The position numbers and the translations under genes were made by a program. A DNA stretch of 64,000 nucleotides. It comes from an uncultured Olsenella sp. (GTDB taxonomy: Bacteria > Actinomycetota > Coriobacteriia > Coriobacteriales > Atopobiaceae). The DNA is taken from NCBI GenBank assembly GCA_949287905.1, contig CASEHX010000012.1:1-64000 (forward strand), given 5' to 3'. Position 1 is the first letter of the stretch; each line of letters begins with the position of its first letter. Below are positions 7,784 to 14,647 of the stretch, in pieces. Below the pieces are notes generated by a model, which was not told the origin of the DNA, did not search any database, and worked only from the letters and a program-made list of their open reading frames with translations.

Positions 7784-8992
7784 ATGAACACCGAAGCGCC
7801 CGCACCCGCCGAGAGTCGCAAGATCTCCGTGATTCTCAAGCTCTACGGTGTCTACTGCCTCGTAACCGCCGCAGCGGTGCTCGTGATCATGGCCCTCATC
7901 ATGGTGCCGCTCATCCAGTACGGCACACAGCTCTTCCGCGAGAGCCACGACGTCACGCTCACGATGTCGCTCGCCGTCCTCCAGCTCGTCATGTTCGTCG
8001 TGGGCGCCGTCGGCTACGTCGCCTTTGGCGTGCTCATGCTCAGGAACCGGCGCCGACACGTCGCGCAGATCGCCTACGGTCTCATTGCCGTGAACATCGT
8101 GAGCGGCCTTCTCGAGATCATGCTCAACGGCTTTGGCGACAACCTCATCTACGACGGCGTTCGACTGCTCATCCTCATCGTCATCGCCTCGACCATCGAC
8201 CCCACGCTGATCTCCGAGCGCCAGCTCCAGCGCAAGCTGCGGGACATGGAGACCGAGGAGGCCGCCGAAGCCGGCACGCTCGGCCGAGCCAAGGGAGACC
8301 GCGGCTTCATCGAGCTGGACTTCTTCAACCTGTTCTGGGTCTTCGTGGTCTGCTGCGTGCTCGGCCTCGTCATCGAGACGATCTATCACATGGTGATCGT
8401 GGACCCAGGCGTCTACCAGGACCGCGCCGGCCTGCTCTACGGGCCCTTCTCGCCCATCTACGGCTTTGGTGCCGTGCTCATGACCGTTGCGCTCAACCGC
8501 TTCTACAAGGCCAACCCGGTGATCATCTTCCTGGTGTCCGCGGTGATCGGCGGCCTCTTCGAGGCTGCCACGGCATGGTTCATGCAGGTCGGCTTTGGCG
8601 CCGAGGCCTGGAGCTACTCGGGCTCCACCATCTTCGGCCTCTTCCCCGACCCCATCGCCGTGCTCTTTGGCGGACGCACGTCAACGCTCTTCATGTGCAT
8701 GTGGGGCGTGCTCGGTCTGGCTTGGATCAAGGTCTGCCTGCCCTGGCTCCTGAAGCTCATCAACCTCATCCCCTGGCAGGCACGCTACTCGTTCACCGCG
8801 CTCTGCGCTGCCCTCATGCTGGTGAACGGCATCATGACGCTCCAGGCGCTCGAGTGCTGGTATCAGCGCGAGAGCGGCATCGCGCCCAGCTCCCCCGTCG
8901 AGCAGTTCTACGCCGAGCACTACGACGACGCCTACATGGAGCACCGCTTCCAGTCGATGACCATCACGCCCGGAGACTCCGCCCGCGCGTAG
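7784..8992 (+). CDS. CmpB-family (PF06541, ABC-transporter type IV) membrane protein
   Basis: 402 residues with a strong AAGGAG ribosome binding site. The N-terminal half has four spans similar to small stress-type membrane proteins. The C-terminal half carries the CmpB-like hallmark: VIETIYHMV, then RAGLLYGPFSPIYGFGAVL, GGLFEAATAWFMQ and an FGLFPDPIAVLFG-like stretch. The family is called a putative ABC permease by annotation, but no ATPase is linked here and its activity is not established. The gene stands alone on the plus strand. Its TAG stop is made by the first unit of the 34-bp tandem repeat that follows. Confidence 0.8.
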   Translation: MNTEAPAPAESRKISVILKLYGVYCLVTAAAVLVIMALIMVPLIQYGTQLFRESHDVTLTMSLAVLQLVMFVVGAVGYVAFGVLMLRNRRRHVAQIAYGLIAVNIVSGLLEIMLNGFGDNLIYDGVRLLILIVIASTIDPTLISERQLQRKLRDMETEEAAEAGTLGRAKGDRGFIELDFFNLFWVFVVCCVLGLVIETIYHMVIVDPGVYQDRAGLLYGPFSPIYGFGAVLMTVALNRFYKANPVIIFLVSAVIGGLFEAATAWFMQVGFGAEAWSYSGSTIFGLFPDPIAVLFGGRTSTLFMCMWGVLGLAWIKVCLPWLLKLINLIPWQARYSFTALCAALMLVNGIMTLQALECWYQRESGIAPSSPVEQFYAEHYDDAYMEHRFQSMTITPGDSARA

Positions 8993-9092
8993 GTGCGGCC
9001 ACCCCGCGCTTCTCGCCCGCGAGCAGGTGCGGCCACCCCGCGCTTCTCGCCCGCGAGCAGGTGCGGCCGATCCGTGCTTCTCACCCGCGCGT
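8991..9092. repeat. 34-bp tandem repeat, three copies
   Basis: AGGTGCGGCC starts at 8991, 9025 and 9059, an exact 34-bp period. Units one and two are identical in nearly all bases and contain CGCGCTTCTCGCCCGCGAGC; the third is diverged. The array begins on the stop codon of the CmpB-family gene and lies between convergent genes. Each unit carries the CTTCTCGC(C) word found all over the window. Confidence 0.85.
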
Positions 9093-9120
9093 AGACGGGA
9101 CGAGCGCCGCATATCGGAAA

Positions 9121-9193
9121 TAACACGCACGGTTTGCAATGCATGTTATTTTTTCCTGCGGACATACGTTAGTGAAACAAACCGTGCGTGTTA
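9121..9193. repeat. Inverted repeat, 16-bp perfect arms, 41-bp spacer
   Basis: TAACACGCACGGTTTG (9121-9136) is exactly complemented at 9178-9193. The spacer is 41 bp, AT-rich, with a TTATTTTTT run. It sits between the convergent CmpB-family gene and lgt. It could be a bidirectional terminator, a miniature mobile element or a transcribed hairpin. No flanking target duplication is obvious. Confidence 0.8.
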
Positions 9194-9232
9194 ATTTACA
9201 TGGAGAGGGGCACGCCGGACAGGAACGCAGCG

Positions 9233-10051
9233 CTAGCGCTTCACGTAGCCCACTTGCGGGCGCGCCAGCCGATGCGCTCCCACCAAGATCGCGATGCCGA
9301 GAAGCACAAGCGGAAGGCTCAGCAGCTGGCCCATCGTGATGGGGCCAAAGAGGTAGCCGAGCTGGGCGTCCGGCACGCGGACGAACTCCACCAGAAAGCG
9401 AAACACGCCATAGAGCGCGAGAAACGCTCCCATGAAGGTGCCCTGCGGGCGCGGCGGGACGCGGCGGGAGAGTGCGTAGAGCACCGCGAACAGCACGATG
9501 CCCTCGAGAACGGCCTCGTAGAGCTGGGAGGGGTGCCGGTACACGCCGCCGCCCGTCTCGAACATCACGCCCCAGGGGAGGTCGGTCTCCTTGCCCCAGA
9601 GCTCACCGTTCACAAAGTTGGCGCAGCGGCCGAAGAACAGGCCGATGGGCGCGCCGATGACGCCCATGTCGCACACCGTGGGGATGGAGATGCCGTAATG
9701 CCGGCACACGAGCGAGCCACCGACGACGGCACCCACCAGTCCGCCATGGAAGCTCATGCCGCCGTGGCTGAGCATGAGGATCTCAAGTGGGTTCTCGAGG
9801 TAGTAGCCGGCGCCGTAGAACACGACGTAGAAGAGGCGCGCACCGATGATGATGCCAAAGACGATCCCGATCATGATCGAGACGACGTCGTCGAGGGTGA
9901 GCCCGAGCCCCCAGCGACGCTGCGTGCGCCACAGCACCACGCCCGCGCACACGAACCCGGCCAGATAGGCCAGGGCGTACCAGCGCACCGTGATCGGGCC
10001 CAGTGAGAAGGCCACAGGGTCGAGCATCTGATAGAGGTCATTCAGAAACAC
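9233..10051 (-). CDS. lgt: Prolipoprotein diacylglyceryl transferase
   Basis: 272 residues, seven spans. It transfers diacylglycerol from phosphatidylglycerol to the lipobox cysteine of prelipoproteins at the membrane. The Lgt signature is visible: GGMSFHGGLVGA (about 90-101), and FGRCANFVNGELWG near residue 140 with the essential arginine and asparagine, then YRHPSQLYEAVLEG. The start gives the typical N-terminus with PITVRWYAL. It is 30 bp downstream of the NifU-type gene on the same strand. Likely client lipoproteins in this window are the cyclophilin at 28544 and the tannase-like protein at 30661. Confidence 0.95.
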   Translation of the reverse strand: MFLNDLYQMLDPVAFSLGPITVRWYALAYLAGFVCAGVVLWRTQRRWGLGLTLDDVVSIMIGIVFGIIIGARLFYVVFYGAGYYLENPLEILMLSHGGMSFHGGLVGAVVGGSLVCRHYGISIPTVCDMGVIGAPIGLFFGRCANFVNGELWGKETDLPWGVMFETGGGVYRHPSQLYEAVLEGIVLFAVLYALSRRVPPRPQGTFMGAFLALYGVFRFLVEFVRVPDAQLGYLFGPITMGQLLSLPLVLLGIAILVGAHRLARPQVGYVKR

Positions 10052-10081
10052 GTTCTTCTCCGCCCGCTCTTCTCGCCTGAA

Positions 10082-10318
10082 CTAGAACGCCGCGGGCTGG
10101 ACGCGCGTCACGCCGGGGACGTGCTCGCGCAGGATGCGCTCAATGCCCTCGGACATGTCGAGGGAGGAGAGCGGGCAGCCGGCACAGGCGCCCTGCATCT
10201 CCAGGGTCACGACGCCGTCGTCGGTCACGTCGATGAGGGCGACGTCGCCACCGTCGGCCTGGAGGCTCTGGCGGATGACGTCGAGGGTTGCGTCGAGAAG
10301 TGCGCGATCAACAGCCAT
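10082..10318 (-). CDS. NifU C-terminal-domain Fe-S scaffold (Nfu type)
   Basis: 78 residues comprising one NifU_C domain: LDVIRQSLQADGGDVALIDV, then GACAGCPLSS with the C-x2-C cluster ligands and a final helix GIERILREHVPGV. Stand-alone Nfu proteins of this length carry or deliver Fe-S clusters as dimers. It lies between the U32 gene and lgt on the same strand (gaps 59 and 30 bp). The U32 product probably needs an Fe-S cluster, so the pairing makes functional sense, by inference. Confidence 0.9.
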   Translation of the reverse strand: MAVDRALLDATLDVIRQSLQADGGDVALIDVTDDGVVTLEMQGACAGCPLSSLDMSEGIERILREHVPGVTRVQPAAF

Positions 10319-10377
10319 GATGTTCCTTCCGTTGGCCCCGGCGCCAGGCGCGGGGCAATTCTTGTCCGAGAGACATC

Positions 10378-12897
10378 TTACCCAATGGGAGAGAAGAGAT
10401 GACCTGACGTGGCGCCCTTCATGCGAGGCTCGGGGCGGCGGCCGTCGCGGGCAGCCTCAAGGGCGCGGGCGACGCGGGCCACGGCCGACGCCGTCTCGGG
10501 CGCATCCATGAGCTGGGCGTCCACAAGCAGGCGCGTCACGCCGGCGGATACGAGCTCCGGAATCTGCGGGGTCGCGTCGAGCGGGCGCGCCGTCCAGATG
10601 CGGGAGCGGCCGTTGAGGTCCGTGCGCACGGGCAAGAGGTTGCCATCGATGTCGCGCAGCGAGAGGCGGCGGGCACGCTCCGGGCAGTGGGCGCAGTCGT
10701 GACGGCAGCGCCCGAGCGCCTGAAGCACGCAGTGCTCGCTCGTCATGACGCGCTCGTGGCCAAAGACGGAGAGGCCCACGGGCACGGACGAGGTGCGGGC
10801 CAGGGCGCAGACCTCCTCGAGCGTGAGCTCGGGCGAGAGCCACACGCCCGCTGCGCCCGCGGCCGCAAGCGCCGAGAGGGCGGATGCGTTGTGAACGGGT
10901 ATACAGGAGCGCACCTCGGGCAGCGCGCCGCGCTCCGCGGCGAGGGCCAGCTCGGAGACGTTGCCCACGGCCACGGGCTCGCCCGCGCGGACCCACGGGT
11001 CGAGGCGGACATGGTCCGCCTCGCGGCAGATCTCGTCGAGCCAGGGTATGACGCCGTCCGGCCACGATCCGCGCGCGAGGTCGTCGGCGGCCGCGTAGAC
11101 GCGCGTCGCGCCGGCGGCGAGCGCCGACTCGGCGCACTCCGGCGTCGTTACCAGCGCGCAGATCGTCGCAGGGCCCTCGGGGACATGATTCAAAAGGGGA
11201 CTGTCCCCTTTTGAATCATTTGGCAGTTCACGGGAGGCGTAGGGGGCCAGGATGGCCTCCTCCAGGCGGCGACACGCCTCGGCCCGGACCTTGTGTACCG
11301 CCGAGAAGGACATGCCGCAGCCAGCGTCCAGCCCAACGTCCCACTCCACGGGCTCGAACGCGCTCTGGCCCATGCGACCCACGTGCTCGACGAGGTCCTC
11401 CTCGGTGACCGGGCGGGTGCGCGCGGCCTCCACGACAAAGCCCTCGGAGCGCGCTGCGGCCACGCCGTCGAGCGTCTCCAGCTCCACGGCAAACGGCTCG
11501 CCCAGGCGCGCGACAACGCGCACGCGCACCGATCGGCGACGCACCACGTCCTTGTCGGCCACCCGCGCCGCATCGTCGAGCGCCGTCTGCGAGCGGATCA
11601 CGCGCACGAGCGAGCCCTCCTCCATCGCACGCGACGTGCGACAGGTGATGGTCTCCCCCGCCGCCGCGTCTCTGGCGGCATGGGCGGTCAGGAACTGCGA
11701 CGGGTCGGAGACGGGGCGGATCTCCAGCAGGTCGCCGGCACCCACCGGCTCGCTGAGAAGCACCTCGACGTCCGCCTGCGTGAGCCTGCGCAGGCGCTCG
11801 CGCCCGCCGTTGCCGCCGCCACGTCGCACGACCGCGTCCTCGAGCGCGCGCGACCCCACGACGCGCCCCACGAGCTCGCCGCGGTTGTTGGAGCGCTCGT
11901 AGCTCATCATGTCGTTGTCGGAGCCGCCCCAGAGGTAGCTCTCGGTGAAGTCTCGGTTGAACGCGCGCCGCAGGCGGCGGTCGCGCGCTGCGCGGGCGGC
12001 GTCCTCGTCGCGCCCGTCGCGCAGCGCGTCCAGCGCGTCGCGATAGGCCGCCACCACCGAGAACACGTAGTCGGGCGCCTTCATGCGCCCCTCGACCTTG
12101 AGCGAGCCCACGCCCGCGTCGCGCATCTCGCGCACGCGGTCGACCGTGCGGTAGTCCTTGGGACAGAGCAGGCGCGTCCCGCCCACCCCACGGCTCGTCT
12201 CGGGAATGCCCTGCGTCGCCACGCCGGGGATCTCCAGCACCTCGCCCTTCTCGTCCACCAGGTCGTACGGCAGGCGGCACGGCTGGGCGCACAGGCCGCG
12301 GTTTGCCGAACGGCCCCCGTTCATCGAGCTCATCAGACACACGCCGGAGTAACAGAAGCAGAGCGCGCCGTGGCCAAAGCACTCCAGCTCCACGCCCTCC
12401 CCGGCGATGCGAGAGATCTCCGCCAGCGAGAGCTCGCGCGAGAGCGTCACGCGGTCCACGCCCCAGACGTCGCGACACCACGCCACGCCACGCGCGTCGT
12501 GCACGTTTGCCTGCGTCGAGACGTGGGTCTCCACCTCCGGCCACCGGCGGCGGATCTCTGCCATGAGGCCCCAGTCCTGGATGATGAAGGCGTCCGCACC
12601 CAGTGACCATGCCCGGCGCACCAGGTCCAGGACGCGGGGCAGCTCGGCGGTGGAAACGGCCACGTTCACGGTCACATAGACGCGCGCGCCCGCGAGGTGA
12701 GCGCGTCGGCACGCGGCGGCAAAGGACTCGTCGTCAAAGTTCTTGGCGCCGCGGCGGGCATTGAAGTCGTTGCCGAGTCCGCAGTAGATGGCGTCGGCGC
12801 CGGCGGCAAGCGCGGCGTTGAACGGCTCCGGCCCGCCGGCGGGCGCCAGCAGCTCGGGCACGCCGCGCCCCTCAAGAAACGTGGTCCTTCTCGCCAT
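10378..12897 (-). CDS. U32-family protein (RlhA/TrhP-type RNA hydroxylation)
   Basis: 839 residues. The N-terminus ELLAPAGGPEPFNAAL and GADAIYCGL open a U32 domain. The signature ELECFGHGALCFCYSGVC plus a GLCAQPCRLPY cysteine block (about 170-210) supply the Fe-S cysteines. A DUF3656-like middle region with insertions and a second U32-like half follow, ending with cysteines HCVLQALGRCRHDCAHCPE. Family members RlhA and TrhP hydroxylate 23S rRNA C2501 or tRNA U34 using prephenate. Older annotation as a protease is not supported. An 11-codon REP-like palindrome is inserted in frame near residue 565. Confidence 0.85.
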   Translation of the reverse strand: MARRTTFLEGRGVPELLAPAGGPEPFNAALAAGADAIYCGLGNDFNARRGAKNFDDESFAAACRRAHLAGARVYVTVNVAVSTAELPRVLDLVRRAWSLGADAFIIQDWGLMAEIRRRWPEVETHVSTQANVHDARGVAWCRDVWGVDRVTLSRELSLAEISRIAGEGVELECFGHGALCFCYSGVCLMSSMNGGRSANRGLCAQPCRLPYDLVDEKGEVLEIPGVATQGIPETSRGVGGTRLLCPKDYRTVDRVREMRDAGVGSLKVEGRMKAPDYVFSVVAAYRDALDALRDGRDEDAARAARDRRLRRAFNRDFTESYLWGGSDNDMMSYERSNNRGELVGRVVGSRALEDAVVRRGGGNGGRERLRRLTQADVEVLLSEPVGAGDLLEIRPVSDPSQFLTAHAARDAAAGETITCRTSRAMEEGSLVRVIRSQTALDDAARVADKDVVRRRSVRVRVVARLGEPFAVELETLDGVAAARSEGFVVEAARTRPVTEEDLVEHVGRMGQSAFEPVEWDVGLDAGCGMSFSAVHKVRAEACRRLEEAILAPYASRELPNDSKGDSPLLNHVPEGPATICALVTTPECAESALAAGATRVYAAADDLARGSWPDGVIPWLDEICREADHVRLDPWVRAGEPVAVGNVSELALAAERGALPEVRSCIPVHNASALSALAAAGAAGVWLSPELTLEEVCALARTSSVPVGLSVFGHERVMTSEHCVLQALGRCRHDCAHCPERARRLSLRDIDGNLLPVRTDLNGRSRIWTARPLDATPQIPELVSAGVTRLLVDAQLMDAPETASAVARVARALEAARDGRRPEPRMKGATSGHLFSPIG
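11186..11218. repeat. REP-like palindrome type 1 inserted in frame in the U32 gene
   Basis: Identical in layout to the element at 2454-2486 (14-bp arms TGATTCAAAAGGGG, 5-bp centre). Its 33 bp equal 11 codons and encode roughly NDSKGDSPLLNH, so the reading frame is kept. It falls between the middle region and the C-terminal half of the protein, likely a tolerant linker. Confidence 0.85.
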
Positions 12898-12993
12898 CCC
12901 AACCCTCTCGCCAACGTCCTACGTCACAAGCCCCGCAAGAGGCCACAAACCCAGAACCCTGTCACAATCCCCGTCAGAACCCTGTCACAAACC

Positions 12994-13113
12994 CTGACTT
13001 TTGCACGAGCGCACCGCTCTTCTCGCGTGGCGATAAGAACGGTGCAACTCGATTACCTGCGCATATATGATAGGCAACAACTTTCTCGATACGGACGCTC
13101 GTGCAAAAGTCAG
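12994..13113. repeat. Nested inverted repeat downstream of tyrS
   Basis: CTGACTTTTGCACGAGCG (12994-13011) is exactly complemented at 13096-13113 with an 84-bp spacer. Inside, GCACCG (13011-13016) and CGGTGC (13040-13045) flank CTTCTCGCG. To the left, AGAACCCTGTCACAA occurs twice, 23 bp apart (12953, 12976). To the right a 15-bp unit CGCACGCGCGGCC is doubled at 13132 and 13147. The gap 12898-13182 holds no gene. The structure may end tyrS transcription. Confidence 0.8.
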
Positions 13114-13182
13114 ACTTTCTTGCACGGCCTCCGCACGCGCGGCCTTCGCACGCGCGGCCACCGCACGGCGCCCGTCGCGACC

Positions 13183-14415
13183 CTACACCAGACGCGCCCA
13201 GCGCTTCTTGCCGGACTGGACCGTAGTGCCGGCCGAGAAGAGCGCAGCGTCCACGTTGTAGCACTTGGGCGCCACGGCCTCGCCGTTGATCTTGACGCCG
13301 CCGCCGTCCACGAGGCGACGCGCCTCGCCGGCGGACTTGGCGATGCCCACCTCCACGAGGAGCTTGCCCAGGTAGACCTTGCCCTCGTCGTTGACCTCTG
13401 CCACGCTCACGGGGAACTCCGGCATGTCCTCGGGAGCCTCGGCGCGCTTGAACTGCGCGTCGAAGGCAGCGCTCGCCGCGGCACCGGCGCCCTCGCCGTG
13501 GTAGAGGTCCACGATGTTGGCGGCCAGCTCGCGCTTGAGCGCGTACGGGTCGGCGGAGCCGTCCGCGAAGGCGGCGTCGATGGCGTCGAGCTTGTCCATG
13601 TCCGCCGTGGAGCAGAGGCGCCAGTAGAGCGGAACCAGCTCGTCGGTGATGGACATGACCTTGCCGTACATGTCCGCCGGCTCGTCGGTGAGACCGACGT
13701 AGTTGCCGTAGCTCTTGGACATCTTCTTGTGGCCGTCGGTGCCCACCAGAAGCGGCATCGTGAGGGCCACCTGCGGCTCCATGCCCATGGCGCGCATGAG
13801 GTCGCGGCCGGCGAGCAGGTTGAAGATCTGGTCGTTGCCACCCATCTCGAGGTCGGCCTTCACCACGACGGAGTCGTAGGCCTGCAGCACCGGGTAGATG
13901 AACTCGTGGAGGGCGATGGACTTGCCCTCGGTGTAACGGTTGTGGAAGTCCTCGCGCTCGAGGATGCGGGCCACGTTGAACTGGCTCATGAGCTTGAGCA
14001 TCTCGGCGAGGTTGAGGCCCTTCAGCCAGTCGCCGTTGTGGACGATCTGGGTCTTCTCGGGGTCGAGCACCTTCATGGCCTGCTCGACGTAGGTCTTGGC
14101 GTTGGCCTCGACCTGCTCCTCGGTGAGGGGCGGGCGGGTGGAGTCGCGGCCGGACGGGTCGCCGATGAGGGCGGTGCCGTTGCCGATGATGAGCGTCACG
14201 TTGTGGCCCAGGTCCTGGAACTGACGCATCTTGCGCAGCGGCACGGCGTGGCCGAGGTGCAGGTCCGGCGAGGTGGGGTCAACGCCCAGCTTGATGTTGA
14301 GCGGCGTGCCCTTCTCGAGCTTCTTCTTGAGCTCCTCCAGCGGCACGATCTGCATCGTGCCGGACGTGATCACCTTGAGCTGTTCGTCAACTGGCAGCAA
14401 CGATCTCTCCTCCAT
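13183..14415 (-). CDS. tyrS: Tyrosyl-tRNA synthetase
   Basis: 410 residues from ATG 14415. Longer upstream reading is rejected because the extra 41 codons cross the promoter and are not TyrRS-like. The enzyme charges tRNA-Tyr. Class I motifs are visible: HLGH at residues 53-56 and KMSKSYGNYVGL near 232, with the S4-like RNA-binding tail at the C-terminus (VGIAKSAGEARRLVDGGGVKING). The lysine-containing KMSKS and the length place it in the TyrRS type 2 (TyrZ-like) group. A short leader of about 45 nt excludes a T-box. It is divergent from the PBP gene. Confidence 0.95.
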   Translation of the reverse strand: MEERSLLPVDEQLKVITSGTMQIVPLEELKKKLEKGTPLNIKLGVDPTSPDLHLGHAVPLRKMRQFQDLGHNVTLIIGNGTALIGDPSGRDSTRPPLTEEQVEANAKTYVEQAMKVLDPEKTQIVHNGDWLKGLNLAEMLKLMSQFNVARILEREDFHNRYTEGKSIALHEFIYPVLQAYDSVVVKADLEMGGNDQIFNLLAGRDLMRAMGMEPQVALTMPLLVGTDGHKKMSKSYGNYVGLTDEPADMYGKVMSITDELVPLYWRLCSTADMDKLDAIDAAFADGSADPYALKRELAANIVDLYHGEGAGAAASAAFDAQFKRAEAPEDMPEFPVSVAEVNDEGKVYLGKLLVEVGIAKSAGEARRLVDGGGVKINGEAVAPKCYNVDAALFSAGTTVQSGKKRWARLV

Positions 14416-14462
14416 AAGCTCTCTATGAGTCCAAGCCGCCCCAAGACGGCGCATGACTCTTA

Positions 14463-14471
14463 AGCATACCA
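14463..14471 (-). promoter_or_regulatory. Extended -10 of tyrS
   Basis: On the minus strand TGGTATGCT reads as an extended -10 (TGN-TATGCT) about 45 nt before the tyrS start. No consensus -35 is evident. Confidence 0.45.
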
Positions 14472-14599
14472 GCAAGCGCCCCCGAGAACAGGCATCTTTC
14501 TTCCGCGGACACCGGTTGCGCGCAAAGGCGGGACACAACCAATGTTCACGGACTCACCACGCAATAACAGCCTTCCGAGAAGGACCGGTGCGCAGCACG

Positions 14600-14605
14600 T
14601 ATAAT
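14600..14605 (+). promoter_or_regulatory. -10 box of the PBP gene
   Basis: A perfect TATAAT 42 bp before the ATG of the class A PBP gene. The -35 is not consensus. GAACAGGAGGGG supplies the ribosome binding site just before 14648. Confidence 0.55.
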
Positions 14606-14647
14606 GTTGGATAACTGTGAACTGTCTCCCCGGAACAGGAGGGGTAC

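Noticed and set aside
14416..14540. T-box leader of tyrS
   Set aside because: The -10 leaves only about 45 nt of leader and no T-box sequence or specifier stem is visible.
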